DNA of 6,436 bases from NCBI GenBank assembly GCA_012514415.1, contig JAAZAH010000195.1, forward strand, positions 1 through 6,436. The letters are read 5' to 3'. The position numbers were made by a program, and so were the translations under genes. The stretch's first letter is position 1; every line of letters starts with the position of its first letter. Shown in pieces: positions 1 to 5,939 of this stretch. The notes under the pieces are model-generated. The model worked only from the letters and a program-made list of their open reading frames with translations. It was not told where the DNA came from and made no database searches. Source of the DNA: Sandaracinaceae bacterium (lineage in GTDB: Bacteria; Myxococcota_A; Polyangia; Polyangiales; Houyiibacteriaceae).

Positions 1-557
1 ATGCCAGCCTTTAAGAACTGGACCTCATCGCCAGCGAGAGGCTGCATCACGAGATACACGCGATCGGCAAGGTAACGAATGTCGATCTCGCTTTGGCCAA
101 TGCCTACTGTCTCGACAAAGATGATGTCGAAGAGGTGGAAAAGGACGCGGATGACCTGAAACGTGGTGGGGCTCAGTCCGCCGAGCGCGGTATCCGAGGC
201 TTGGCTCCTGAAATAGACGCGCGAGTCGCCGGCGGCGAGACGCATCCGCGTGCGATCGCCTAGCAGCGAGCCGCCGGAGACATGGCTCGAGGGATCGATC
301 GCGACAATGGCGATGCGGATTCCCTCGCGCATCTCACGAATGCGTGAGACGAGTTCGGCCGTGAGCGTGGATTTTCCTGCCCCGGGCGTCCCCGTGATTC
401 CGACGATCGCCGCAACACGGCGACTCGGCGCCCTCTGAAGCGCCTCGATGACTCGGCCACGTTCTCGCGCCATCTCGACACGACGATCTTCGAAGAGCGA
501 GACCAAACGAGCGATCGCGTATTTTTCGCCCCGGAGCGCGCCTTCGACGAGCTCCAC
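1..557 (-). CDS. meaB: MeaB/ArgK-type GTPase, B12 mutase chaperone (3' end outside window)
   Basis: This is a G3E-family P-loop GTPase that helps load adenosylcobalamin into an acyl-CoA mutase and protects the enzyme from inactivation (family knowledge). The 185 visible residues start at a GTG codon with GAGG at 563-566, five bases upstream. Seen in order: a helical N-terminus (VELVEGALRG), the Walker A loop GTPGAGKST at residues 56-64, the DPSS...GGSLLGDRTRM segment at 88-105, ALGGLS at 124-129, the family signature VETVGIGQSE at 148-157, and AGDEVQFLKAG at 175-185. Homologues run to roughly 320-330 residues, so about 140 C-terminal residues, including the base-recognition motif, lie beyond the left edge. 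The gene begins one base after the mutase stop codon, which predicts translational coupling. Two family motifs read slightly unusually: DPSSHVSGG, where many have PF/PY-TGG, and QPLAGDE, where PGxGD is common. The family assignment is firm; the precise partner mutase is inferred from adjacency. Confidence 0.93.
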   Translation of the reverse strand, partial: MELVEGALRGEKYAIARLVSLFEDRRVEMARERGRVIEALQRAPSRRVAAIVGITGTPGAGKSTLTAELVSRIREMREGIRIAIVAIDPSSHVSGGSLLGDRTRMRLAAGDSRVYFRSQASDTALGGLSPTTFQVIRVLFHLFDIIFVETVGIGQSEIDIRYLADRVYLVMQPLAGDEVQFLKAG

Positions 558-558
558 G

Positions 559-2586
559 CTAGCCTCGCGCTTTCTCCACAACCGAGACGATCTCTTCCAT
601 GATCTCGATGATCTCGAAATCCGCAGGTGTGAAGATCTTCGACACGCCCTTTTCGAGCAGCACGTCGCCATCATCCTTCGGGATGATTCCGCCCATGATG
701 ACGGGGATCCGCCCTTTTGCGCCGGCCGCCTCAAGGCCCGAGAAGATCTGATCTGCGAGCTCGAGATGCGAGCCACTCAGGATGGAGACGCCGATTACAT
801 CCGCGTCCTCTTCGATCGCGCTCTCTACGATCTGCTCGGGCGTCAGCCGAATCCCCGAATAGATCACGTCGAAGCCCACATGGCGAGCGGCAACGGCGAT
901 CATCTCGGCGCCGTTCGAATGACCGTCGAGTCCGGGCTTGCCCAGGACGATGCGCGGTCGATGTCCGATCGCGTCGATGAGCGCACCGATCCGGCGGCGG
1001 AGGGCTTCGACGCGTTCATTTTCGAGGTTGAGGCGCTGCCCCTCGATCCCGGTCGCTGGCCGGTATTCACCGAAGACTTCGCGAAGTGCGCCAGCCCATT
1101 CGCCGGTCGTCACCCGTGCGAGCGCACATTCGATGGAGGGCTCCATCATATTGCGCCCCTCACGCGCCGCGGCTTTCAGGGCCTCGAGCGCAGCCCTCAC
1201 CCGAGCTTCATCGCGTCGGACGCGCGTCTCCTCAAGCGTCCGGAGCGTCTCTTCGGCACCGCTATTGTCGGTCTTGAAGACGCCGCCATCGTCGCCACTC
1301 AATAGAGGCGAGGGGATGCCCTCGGTGTAGCGATTGACACCGACGACGGGGAGGTCGCCCGTCGCGATCTTCTCCATCCGCTCGCTCATCGACCGGACGA
1401 GTTCACTCTTCATGTACCCACTCTCGATGGCCGCGCGCACTCCGCCCATTTCGAGAATTTTATCGATCTCTTCGCGCGCGCCGCGGCAAAGCTCCTCGAC
1501 CTTCGATTCGATGACGACGCTCCCCTCAAAGATGTCGGGATATTCGAGGAGGTCGGTCTCGAAGGCGAGAATCTGCTGGAGCCGGAGCGACCACTGTTGA
1601 TCCCAAGGACGGGGGAGTGAAAGCGCCTCGTTCCAAGCGGGGAGCTGAAGCGCGCGGCATCGTGCGTCGCGGCTCAACGTCACTCCGAGCGATTCGAGGA
1701 GAATGCGCCAAGCGTTGTTCTCCGGCTGGTTCTCGGTGAGGCCGAGCGAGTTCACCTGGACGCCATAGCGGAAGCGGCGGAACTTCTCGTTCTTCACCCC
1801 GTAGCGCTCCCGAGTGATCTCCTCCCACAAGCGCGTGAACGCGCGCATCTTGCACATCTCTTCGATGAAGCGAATGCCCGAGTTCACAAAGAAGCTGATG
1901 CGTCCGACGGCGCGCTCGAATTGCTCCTCATCGAACTGTCCGCGCGCTTTGATGAGGTCGAGGATCTCGATGGCGTTTGCAAGGGCGAAGGCGAGCTCTT
2001 GGAGTGGCGTCGCCCCGGCCTCTTGAAGGTGGTACGAGCAGATGTTGGAGGCGTTCCATGCCGGAACGTGCTCAAGGCACCACTCGTACATCTCGGCGAT
2101 GATGCGGAGGCTGTGCTCGGGAGGAAAGATGTACGTCCCGCGAGCGAGGTACTCTTTGACGATGTCGTTCTGCGTCGTCCCCCTGAGGGCGGACTCGTCG
2201 ATGCCGCGTTCTCGCGCAAGGGCCACATACAGGGCGAGCAACCACATCGACGTGCCGTTAATGGTCATCGAGGTGTTCATTCGCTCGATGGGGATCTGGT
2301 CGAAGAGGACGTGGAAATCGTCGAGTGAATTGATCGGCACTCCGACTTTGCCCACCTCGGGTCGCGCGAGCGGATCGTCCGAGTCGTAACCGCATTGCGT
2401 CGGCAAATCGAAGGCGATGGACAGGCCGGTTTGCCCCTTTTCGAGGTTCGAGCGGTAGAGCTCATTCGACGCGCGAGGCGAGGAATGGCCGGCGTAGGTC
2501 CGGAAAATCCACGGCCGATCGCGGGTGGGGTTGCCATCCGTATCGAAGATGAGGTGTCGAGGCGCTTTTTGCCCGGCTTCGGACAT
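559..2586 (-). CDS. meaA: Coenzyme B12-dependent acyl-CoA mutase, MeaA/ethylmalonyl-CoA mutase type
   Basis: This single-chain adenosylcobalamin radical mutase (675 residues) has a catalytic TIM-barrel domain at about 22-510 and a C-terminal B12-binding domain at about 543-675. The cobalamin motif DxHxxG is D554-G-H556-S-N-G559 (the His is the lower axial ligand), followed by SIL at 601-603 and GG at 632-633. Tyr31 (TYAG), Arg149 (YLARGTY) and His186 (SYHLQEAGA) have the same mutual spacing as Tyr89, Arg207 and His244 of Propionibacterium methylmalonyl-CoA mutase. A carboxylated acyl-CoA substrate is therefore expected, not isobutyryl-CoA, whose mutase has Phe and Gln at the first two positions. 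Segments such as RYGVQVNSLGLTE (273-285), LPAWNEALSLPRPWDQQWSL (315-334) and DLLEYPDIFEG (345-355) match MeaA/ethylmalonyl-CoA mutases, not classical methylmalonyl-CoA mutases, which have THSQTSG and HTNS-type segments there. The predicted reaction is ethylmalonyl-CoA to methylsuccinyl-CoA in the ethylmalonyl-CoA pathway. Substrate is inferred from resemblance; methylmalonyl-CoA remains possible. The start at 2586 rests on an AAAAGGAG site. Confidence 0.93.
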   Translation of the reverse strand: MSEAGQKAPRHLIFDTDGNPTRDRPWIFRTYAGHSSPRASNELYRSNLEKGQTGLSIAFDLPTQCGYDSDDPLARPEVGKVGVPINSLDDFHVLFDQIPIERMNTSMTINGTSMWLLALYVALARERGIDESALRGTTQNDIVKEYLARGTYIFPPEHSLRIIAEMYEWCLEHVPAWNASNICSYHLQEAGATPLQELAFALANAIEILDLIKARGQFDEEQFERAVGRISFFVNSGIRFIEEMCKMRAFTRLWEEITRERYGVKNEKFRRFRYGVQVNSLGLTENQPENNAWRILLESLGVTLSRDARCRALQLPAWNEALSLPRPWDQQWSLRLQQILAFETDLLEYPDIFEGSVVIESKVEELCRGAREEIDKILEMGGVRAAIESGYMKSELVRSMSERMEKIATGDLPVVGVNRYTEGIPSPLLSGDDGGVFKTDNSGAEETLRTLEETRVRRDEARVRAALEALKAAAREGRNMMEPSIECALARVTTGEWAGALREVFGEYRPATGIEGQRLNLENERVEALRRRIGALIDAIGHRPRIVLGKPGLDGHSNGAEMIAVAARHVGFDVIYSGIRLTPEQIVESAIEEDADVIGVSILSGSHLELADQIFSGLEAAGAKGRIPVIMGGIIPKDDGDVLLEKGVSKIFTPADFEIIEIMEEIVSVVEKARG
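563..566 (-). promoter_or_regulatory. Ribosome binding site of the meaB GTG start
   Basis: GAGG on the minus strand lies inside the last codons of the mutase gene, five bases before GTG at 555-557. It supports the GTG start over the next in-frame ATG, 28 codons further in. The GTG start also restores the N-terminal helix that the family normally has. Confidence 0.6.
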
Positions 2587-2593
2587 CGAGTGG

Positions 2594-2601
2594 CTCCTTT
2601 T
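2594..2601 (-). promoter_or_regulatory. Ribosome binding site deciding the mutase start
   Basis: AAAAGGAG on the minus strand lies seven bases before the ATG at 2584-2586. The reading frame stays open upstream to an ATG at 2652, but that would add 22 residues of Arg-rich, unconserved sequence and has no comparable site, so the shorter 675-residue protein is chosen. A small GC hairpin (GCGGC at 2614-2618 with GCCGC at 2626-2630) sits 12 bases upstream of this site; whether it affects initiation is unknown. Confidence 0.85.
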
Positions 2602-2685
2602 GTATCGTCGCGCGCGGCATATGGCGCCGCCAACCTGCGTTTTAGCACGCATCTGGAGGGATGGGCCGGGCCATTCAGAAAACAG

Positions 2686-2738
2686 ACCCAGGTTGCCGTC
2701 GCGCGCGCACCCAGGTTGCCGTCGTGCGCGCGCCCAGG
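2686..2738. repeat. 23-bp tandem repeat, two copies plus a partial third
   Basis: Copies at 2686-2708 and 2709-2731 both begin ACCCAGGTTGCCGTCG and end CGCGC, differing only at one C/T position (2702 versus 2725). They abut exactly, with period 23. The next seven bases, 2732-2738, match the start of a third unit at six of seven positions. The array lies in the likely untranslated leader of the mutase transcript or just upstream of it. The alternating GC tract in each unit could fold or slip. It may be a mini-satellite produced by slippage, or a pair of binding sites. Confidence 0.85.
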
Positions 2739-2745
2739 AGCGGCA

Positions 2746-2758
2746 TTTGTATCACAAA
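2746..2758. promoter_or_regulatory. Operator-like inverted repeat, site 1
   Basis: TTTGTATCACAAA has perfect five-base arms (TTTGT/ACAAA) around a three-base centre. It matches site 2 at 11 of 13 positions in the same orientation. The size and symmetry suit a dimeric regulator, but no regulator can be named from the sequence. Confidence 0.4.
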
Positions 2759-2807
2759 ATATGACAAAACAATGACAGACAGGGCTAAACTCAGCGATTA
2801 GAAAGAT

Positions 2808-2820
2808 TTTGTGTCACAAC
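2808..2820. promoter_or_regulatory. Operator-like inverted repeat, site 2
   Basis: TTTGTGTCACAAC contains the symmetric core TTGTG-T-CACAA (2809-2819) and matches site 1 at 11 of 13 positions. The two sites start 62 bases apart, close to six helical turns, so a regulator bound at both would lie on the same DNA face. This site ends 57 bases before the ubiB start. Confidence 0.4.
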
Positions 2821-2864
2821 GTACATGACTTTATCCAAGAGAGCCACCTATCGTGAGACAATCG

Positions 2865-2872
2865 AAAGGGAG
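2865..2872 (+). promoter_or_regulatory. Ribosome binding site deciding the ubiB start
   Basis: AAAGGGAG is followed by four A residues and then the ATG at 2877. An in-frame GTG at 2853 would add eight residues but has no clear site of its own and would place this purine-rich site inside the coding region, so 2877 is preferred. Confidence 0.75.
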
Positions 2873-2876
2873 AAAA

Positions 2877-4385
2877 ATGCAAGCCTCCACAGCTCAAACC
2901 GAACGCTCCTCACGCCGTCCCGCGGGCCTCGTCGCGTGGCTGCGGGTCCTCGACGCCTCGCTCGCGCTCATCGAAGCCAGCGTCTGGAAGCTCCGTGACG
3001 TCACCGAGGAGACCCTCCTTTACGCTCGCGAAGATTTCGGACGCTTCCTCGACGAACTCGGTCTTCTTCGGGAACGCGCCGACTTCGAACGCGCACGGTT
3101 CGCACGCCTCGGCAGCGCGGGCCTCGCCCTCGGAAAGATCGCCGCAAGCTACCGACTCCACCTGACCAAAGCCGCCTTTCTTTCCCGAACGCGCGCTGAA
3201 AAGGCCCTCGAAAAGCTCCACGCCGAAAACGCTCGCCGCTTCCGCCAGCTCGCCGAGAGCGAAGGTGGCGGCTTTCTGAAAATCGGTCAGCTCCTCTCCA
3301 CCCGCCGCGATCTCCTCCCCGAGGTCTTCATTCGCGAACTCGAGCCGCTCCAAGATCAGGCGCCCAAGCTGGGGTTCGAAGCCATCAAGGCCGCCGTCGA
3401 ATCCGAGCTCGGCGGGAGCCTCGACGAGCTCTTCGCTGAGTTCGAGTCCGAGCCCAGGGCCGCCGCGAGCATCGGCCAGGTTCACCGCGCTCGCCTCCAC
3501 GACGGCCGTCACGCAGCCGTGAAAGTCCGCCGCCCTCATATCCGCGAAACGCTCATCCTCGATCTCGAACTCCTCGGCGCCTTCCTCGAGGCGCTTCGCT
3601 CGTCGCTTCCCCCGACCGACCTCGAGACCATCGAATGCGAGATTCGCCGCGCACTCCTCGAAGAGGTCGACTTCGCCCTCGAACGTGAACGCACCGAGCG
3701 CTTCGCCGCCGCCCTCCCCCAGACCCGCGGGGCCCGGGGCCCCGCCGTCATCCACGAACGGTCATCCGAAGGCGTGCTCACGACCGAGTGGATCGAGGGG
3801 GTGAAGTTCACCGAGGCGCTCGAGGCCGCGGGCGACTCCGAAAAGATTCGCCTCTTCGAGCTCCTCATCGAGAGCATCGCTCGTCAAATCCTCGTCGACG
3901 GGGCCTTCCACGCCGATCCGCATCCTGGCAATCTTTTCGTCAACGAAGAGGGCGAACTGGTCTTCATCGATTTCGGATGCATCGGCGAAATCAGCCCGGA
4001 ATCAAGGCGCGAGTACCTCCGGCTTATGCAAGCCTTCCTCGCGAGCGACCGCGAAAGCCTCGGCCGCTCCCTCAGCCGACTCGGTTTTGAGACGGCCTCG
4101 GGCAATCCGGGGACCCTCCTCTTCTTCGCCGATTCACTCCTCGGCATGCTCCGCGACCCGGAGCGTCTCCAAAACATCGGCAGCGCTGAGGATCTCACAC
4201 GCGAACTCGAAGCGCTCCTGAACGCCGCGACCGACGATCCGGTGGTCAAACTTCCGGCCGATTTCATCCTGATCGCGCGCGTATTCGGTACGCTGAGCGG
4301 CTTCTTCATGCACCATAAACCGGCGTTCGAACCCGCGCGCTGCCTCCTCCCGGCCATCAGTGAAGCCATGATGAAGGCGGGCTGA
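2877..4385 (+). CDS. UbiB/ABC1/AarF-family atypical protein kinase-like protein
   Basis: This 502-residue member of the ABC1/ADCK/UbiB family is a kinase-like fold whose members support ubiquinone synthesis or lipid homeostasis, mainly through ATPase activity (family knowledge). Visible motifs: the family-defining KxGQ (K135-I-G-Q138, within FLKIGQLLSTRRDLLP), the Ala-rich loop that replaces the usual Gly-rich loop (AAASIGQ, 195-201), the VAIK-type lysine K216 in AVKVRRP, EEVDF at 262-266, WIEG at 305-308, the catalytic-loop motif HADPHPGN at 345-352, and the metal-binding DFG at 365-367. All key residues are intact, so it should bind nucleotide. About 100 residues precede the KxGQ region and are rich in charged helices. 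E. coli UbiB ends in hydrophobic membrane segments; this protein ends shortly after FGTLSGFFMHHKP with no clear membrane pair, so it may be soluble or peripheral. It is divergent from the mutase and converges with pheA. A role in quinone synthesis is possible but cannot be shown here, so no symbol is given. Confidence 0.9.
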   Translation: MQASTAQTERSSRRPAGLVAWLRVLDASLALIEASVWKLRDVTEETLLYAREDFGRFLDELGLLRERADFERARFARLGSAGLALGKIAASYRLHLTKAAFLSRTRAEKALEKLHAENARRFRQLAESEGGGFLKIGQLLSTRRDLLPEVFIRELEPLQDQAPKLGFEAIKAAVESELGGSLDELFAEFESEPRAAASIGQVHRARLHDGRHAAVKVRRPHIRETLILDLELLGAFLEALRSSLPPTDLETIECEIRRALLEEVDFALERERTERFAAALPQTRGARGPAVIHERSSEGVLTTEWIEGVKFTEALEAAGDSEKIRLFELLIESIARQILVDGAFHADPHPGNLFVNEEGELVFIDFGCIGEISPESRREYLRLMQAFLASDRESLGRSLSRLGFETASGNPGTLLFFADSLLGMLRDPERLQNIGSAEDLTRELEALLNAATDDPVVKLPADFILIARVFGTLSGFFMHHKPAFEPARCLLPAISEAMMKAG

Positions 4386-4418
4386 GGCGGCGCCGCTCGT
4401 TCTTCAGCTCGTGGCCGC
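4386..4418. other. Short convergent gap between ubiB and pheA
   Basis: Thirty-three bases separate the two stop codons. A ten-base perfect palindrome, GCGGCGCCGC at 4387-4396, follows the ubiB stop, but it has no loop, and no T-run follows on either strand. I do not call a terminator here. Termination may be Rho-dependent or may occur inside the opposing gene. Confidence 0.6.
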
Positions 4419-5285
4419 TCAACGCGGGACGGCGGCCTCGTAGCTTCCAAGTACGCGGAGCGATTCGGTAATCTCTTCGAGCTCGCTCAGCGCCATCGCC
4501 ACCCGCTCATCGCCCGCGCTTCCTTCAAAATCGAGGTAGAAAATATACTCGAAGGGGCGCTTCGGATAAGGGCGCGATTCGATCTTGGCGAGGTTAAGAT
4601 CGCGCTCGGCAAGCAAGTTGATGACGCGAGCGAGCGCGCCCTTCTGATGGGGGAGTGCGAAAATCAGCGAGGTCTTCGCAGCTGCCTCTTCGGCCGGCAA
4701 GGTGGCTTCGCGCGCGACAACAACCATGCGCGTGAAGTTCTCACGATGATCCGCGATGTCGCGGCGCAGGATGGGGAGGCCATAGAGCTCGGCCGCGCGC
4801 TCACTCGCGATGGCTGCGTACGCCTCATTGCCTTCGTCGCGAATGAAGCGCACGGCCTCGGCCGTGTCGTGATAGACCTCGGCCTCGAGCCCGGGAATGG
4901 ATCGGATGAACTCGCGACACTGCGCGAGTGCGACGGGATGGCTATAGACCCGTTTGAGCGATCCGAGCGGGACCTCGCGAAGGCCGATCAGACAGTGCAC
5001 GATGCGGAGAATCTCTTCACCGACAATGTGAAGCCCACTCGTTCTCAGCAGGTCGTAGCTCTCGTGGATCGAGCCAGCGATCGAGTTTTCGACCGGCAGG
5101 AGCGCGCAGTCGAGCTCCTCCTTTGAGACCGCCTCGAGCATCGAGCGAAAATCCCGATAACCAATGGCCGTGGGCTGTTCTTCGAGTTTGCCCGCGAAAT
5201 GGCGCAGCACCGCGGTCTCGCTGAACGCGCCGGGTCCACCCTGATAGCCCACACGGAGGCGGGCGGCGCCTGCGCTTCGGCTCAT
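4419..5285 (-). CDS. pheA: Prephenate dehydratase with C-terminal ACT domain
   Basis: This cytosolic enzyme converts prephenate to phenylpyruvate, the committed step of phenylalanine synthesis, with loss of water and CO2. The 288-residue length is normal for the monofunctional form; there is no chorismate mutase domain. The catalytic domain (about 10-190) shows YQGGPGAFSE at 14-23, LLPVENSIAGSIHE at 62-75, the conserved ENS at 66-68, and NFTRM at 183-187, the site of the catalytic Thr-Arg motif. The usual TRF reads TRM here; Thr and Arg are kept. The ACT domain (about 204-284) carries GAL at 216-218 and ESRP at 236-239, the phenylalanine-binding signatures, so feedback inhibition by phenylalanine is expected. 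The ATG at 5283-5285 overlaps the yajQ stop by one base (TGATG), pointing to translational coupling. An in-frame TTG one codon earlier lies within the yajQ stop region and is less likely. The gene converges on ubiB with a 33-base gap. Confidence 0.96.
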   Translation of the reverse strand: MSRSAGAARLRVGYQGGPGAFSETAVLRHFAGKLEEQPTAIGYRDFRSMLEAVSKEELDCALLPVENSIAGSIHESYDLLRTSGLHIVGEEILRIVHCLIGLREVPLGSLKRVYSHPVALAQCREFIRSIPGLEAEVYHDTAEAVRFIRDEGNEAYAAIASERAAELYGLPILRRDIADHRENFTRMVVVAREATLPAEEAAAKTSLIFALPHQKGALARVINLLAERDLNLAKIESRPYPKRPFEYIFYLDFEGSAGDERVAMALSELEEITESLRVLGSYEAAVPR

Positions 5286-5770
5286 CAATCCCGGAAGTTC
5301 TTATACTGGAGAGGCAGCTCAAGGTCTTTCTCCTTGAGCATGGCGATTACCGCCTGAAGATCGTCGCGTTTCTTCCCAGTTACGCGCACGGTCTCTCCCT
5401 GGATCGACGCCTGAACCTTAAGCTTGCTGTCCTTGATGATCTTAACGATCTCTTTGGCTTTTTCGGTGGCGATCCCTTCACGGAGTTTGACGAGCTGACG
5501 GTACATCTGTCCGCCAGCGGGCTGCACCTTCTGCGGATCGAGGATCTTGAGAGAAAGCTTCCTCCGCAGCACTTTATCTTGGAGCACCGAGTAAGTTCCG
5601 TCGACCCTGCCCTCGGAATTGGCGCGAAGGACGAGCCCCTCTTCGGTTTGCTCAATGGAGGCGTCTGTCCCTTTGAAATCGAATCGCGTCTCGATCTCAC
5701 GCCGCGTTTGCTGAACGGCGTTGTCGAGCTCGTGTTTATCAATCTCGGAGACGATATCGAATGAAGGCAT
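5285..5770 (-). CDS. yajQ: YajQ family nucleotide/cyclic-di-GMP-binding protein
   Basis: This 161-residue cytosolic protein of the YajQ (DUF520) family has two ferredoxin-like domains. Members bind nucleotides or RNA, and some, such as the Xanthomonas one, bind cyclic di-GMP and act as a transcriptional co-regulator (family knowledge). The full length and both end signatures are present: MPSFDIVSEID at 1-11, ETRFDFKGT at 27-35, KEIVKIIKDSKLKVQASIQG at about 105-124, VRVTGKKRDDLQAV at about 127-140, and the terminal YKNFRD. The start is fixed by GAGGTGA at 5777-5783, seven bases before the ATG, and by the family-typical first residues. It is the first gene of a pair with pheA, and its TGA overlaps the pheA ATG by one base. 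Cyclic-di-GMP binding cannot be judged from sequence alone, and any functional link to PheA is unproven. Confidence 0.96.
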   Translation of the reverse strand: MPSFDIVSEIDKHELDNAVQQTRREIETRFDFKGTDASIEQTEEGLVLRANSEGRVDGTYSVLQDKVLRRKLSLKILDPQKVQPAGGQMYRQLVKLREGIATEKAKEIVKIIKDSKLKVQASIQGETVRVTGKKRDDLQAVIAMLKEKDLELPLQYKNFRD

Positions 5771-5776
5771 AACGGT

Positions 5777-5783
5777 TCACCTC
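5777..5783 (-). promoter_or_regulatory. Ribosome binding site of yajQ
   Basis: GAGGTGA on the minus strand is seven bases upstream of the ATG at 5768-5770. It is strong and well spaced. pheA has no comparable site of its own in the clear, so ribosomes finishing yajQ probably feed pheA. Confidence 0.8.
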
Positions 5784-5792
5784 GGGACTGCC

Positions 5793-5821
5793 ACGATAGA
5801 AGGTCAGGTGCCCTTGGGCAA
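5793..5821 (-). promoter_or_regulatory. Candidate sigma-70-like promoter for yajQ-pheA
   Basis: On the minus strand, TTGCCC (5816-5821, four of six matches to TTGACA) is followed after exactly 17 bases by TATCGT (5793-5798, four of six to TATAAT). Transcription would begin near 5786, giving a leader of only about 16 bases that still includes the ribosome binding site. The match is modest, and other promoters in the 5800-5880 stretch cannot be excluded. Confidence 0.3.
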
Positions 5822-5882
5822 GCCCGAGCGGCTTGAATGCTGCCGCGATTCGGAGGGTTCGAGCCGAGGGTGGTGAGAAGAA

Positions 5883-5925
5883 ATGCAAAACGCCCCCTCG
5901 CGCGGATCGAAGGGGGCGTTCGCAT
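5883..5925 (-). terminator. Intrinsic terminator of the Cys-rich protein gene
   Basis: A perfect ten-base stem pairs AACGCCCCCT (5889-5898) with AGGGGGCGTT (5911-5920) around a 12-base loop. A further ATGC/GCAT pairing (5883-5886 with 5922-5925) extends it across a small internal loop. Read on the minus strand, the stem runs into TTTT and then GCATTTCTTCT, a usable U-rich tail; on the plus strand no T-run follows. It begins about 15 bases after the stop codon of the minus-strand gene upstream, so it should end that transcript before yajQ, making yajQ-pheA a separate unit. Confidence 0.85.
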
Positions 5926-5939
5926 GCTTCCGCCGTCGA

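Larger units (their letters stand above)
2587..2876. other. Divergent intergenic region between the mutase and ubiB
   Basis: This 290-base non-coding stretch separates genes transcribed away from each other, so it must carry both promoters. The mutase-proximal half is GC-rich and contains a 23-bp tandem repeat. The ubiB-proximal half, from about 2741 to 2850, is visibly AT-rich, as expected of a promoter, and contains two near-identical TTTGTRTCACAA sites and two ATGACA hexamers 11 bases apart (2761-2766, 2772-2777). I could not settle on a -35/-10 pair in either direction: ATGACA resembles a -35 box, but no convincing -10 box follows at normal spacing. No cobalamin riboswitch is recognisable in the mutase leader. 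Confidence 0.7.

Noticed and set aside
448..1305. A 285-codon open frame on the plus strand, opposite the mutase
   Set aside because: It is antisense to the conserved B12-binding domain of the mutase, has no recognisable protein motif, and is explained by the GC-rich codon pattern of the real gene. Other plus-strand frames in 250-2700 are rejected for the same reason.
2587..2652. Longer mutase start at 2652, adding 22 residues
   Set aside because: The extension is Arg-rich and unlike family N-termini. The strong AAAAGGAG site at 2594-2601 correctly positions the ATG at 2586.
2587..2740. Possible cobalamin riboswitch before the mutase, prompted by GCCACT next to the ribosome binding site
   Set aside because: Only six bases of the B12-box-like string are present, and I could not recognise the rest of the roughly 200-base conserved structure. 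A covariance-model search would settle it.
2910..3755. A 281-codon open frame on the minus strand, opposite ubiB
   Set aside because: Its translation is low-complexity (Gly, Glu and Ala rich) with no family motif, while the plus strand encodes every UbiB signature in order. It is a shadow frame.
4387..4396. Palindrome GCGGCGCCGC in the ubiB-pheA gap as a bidirectional terminator
   Set aside because: It is a loopless palindrome with no T-run on either side, so it does not fit an intrinsic terminator and is common in GC-rich DNA.
5286..5288. TTG start for pheA one codon upstream of the ATG
   Set aside because: It overlaps the yajQ stop region, gains only one residue, and the adjacent ATG in the TGATG junction is the more usual coupled start.
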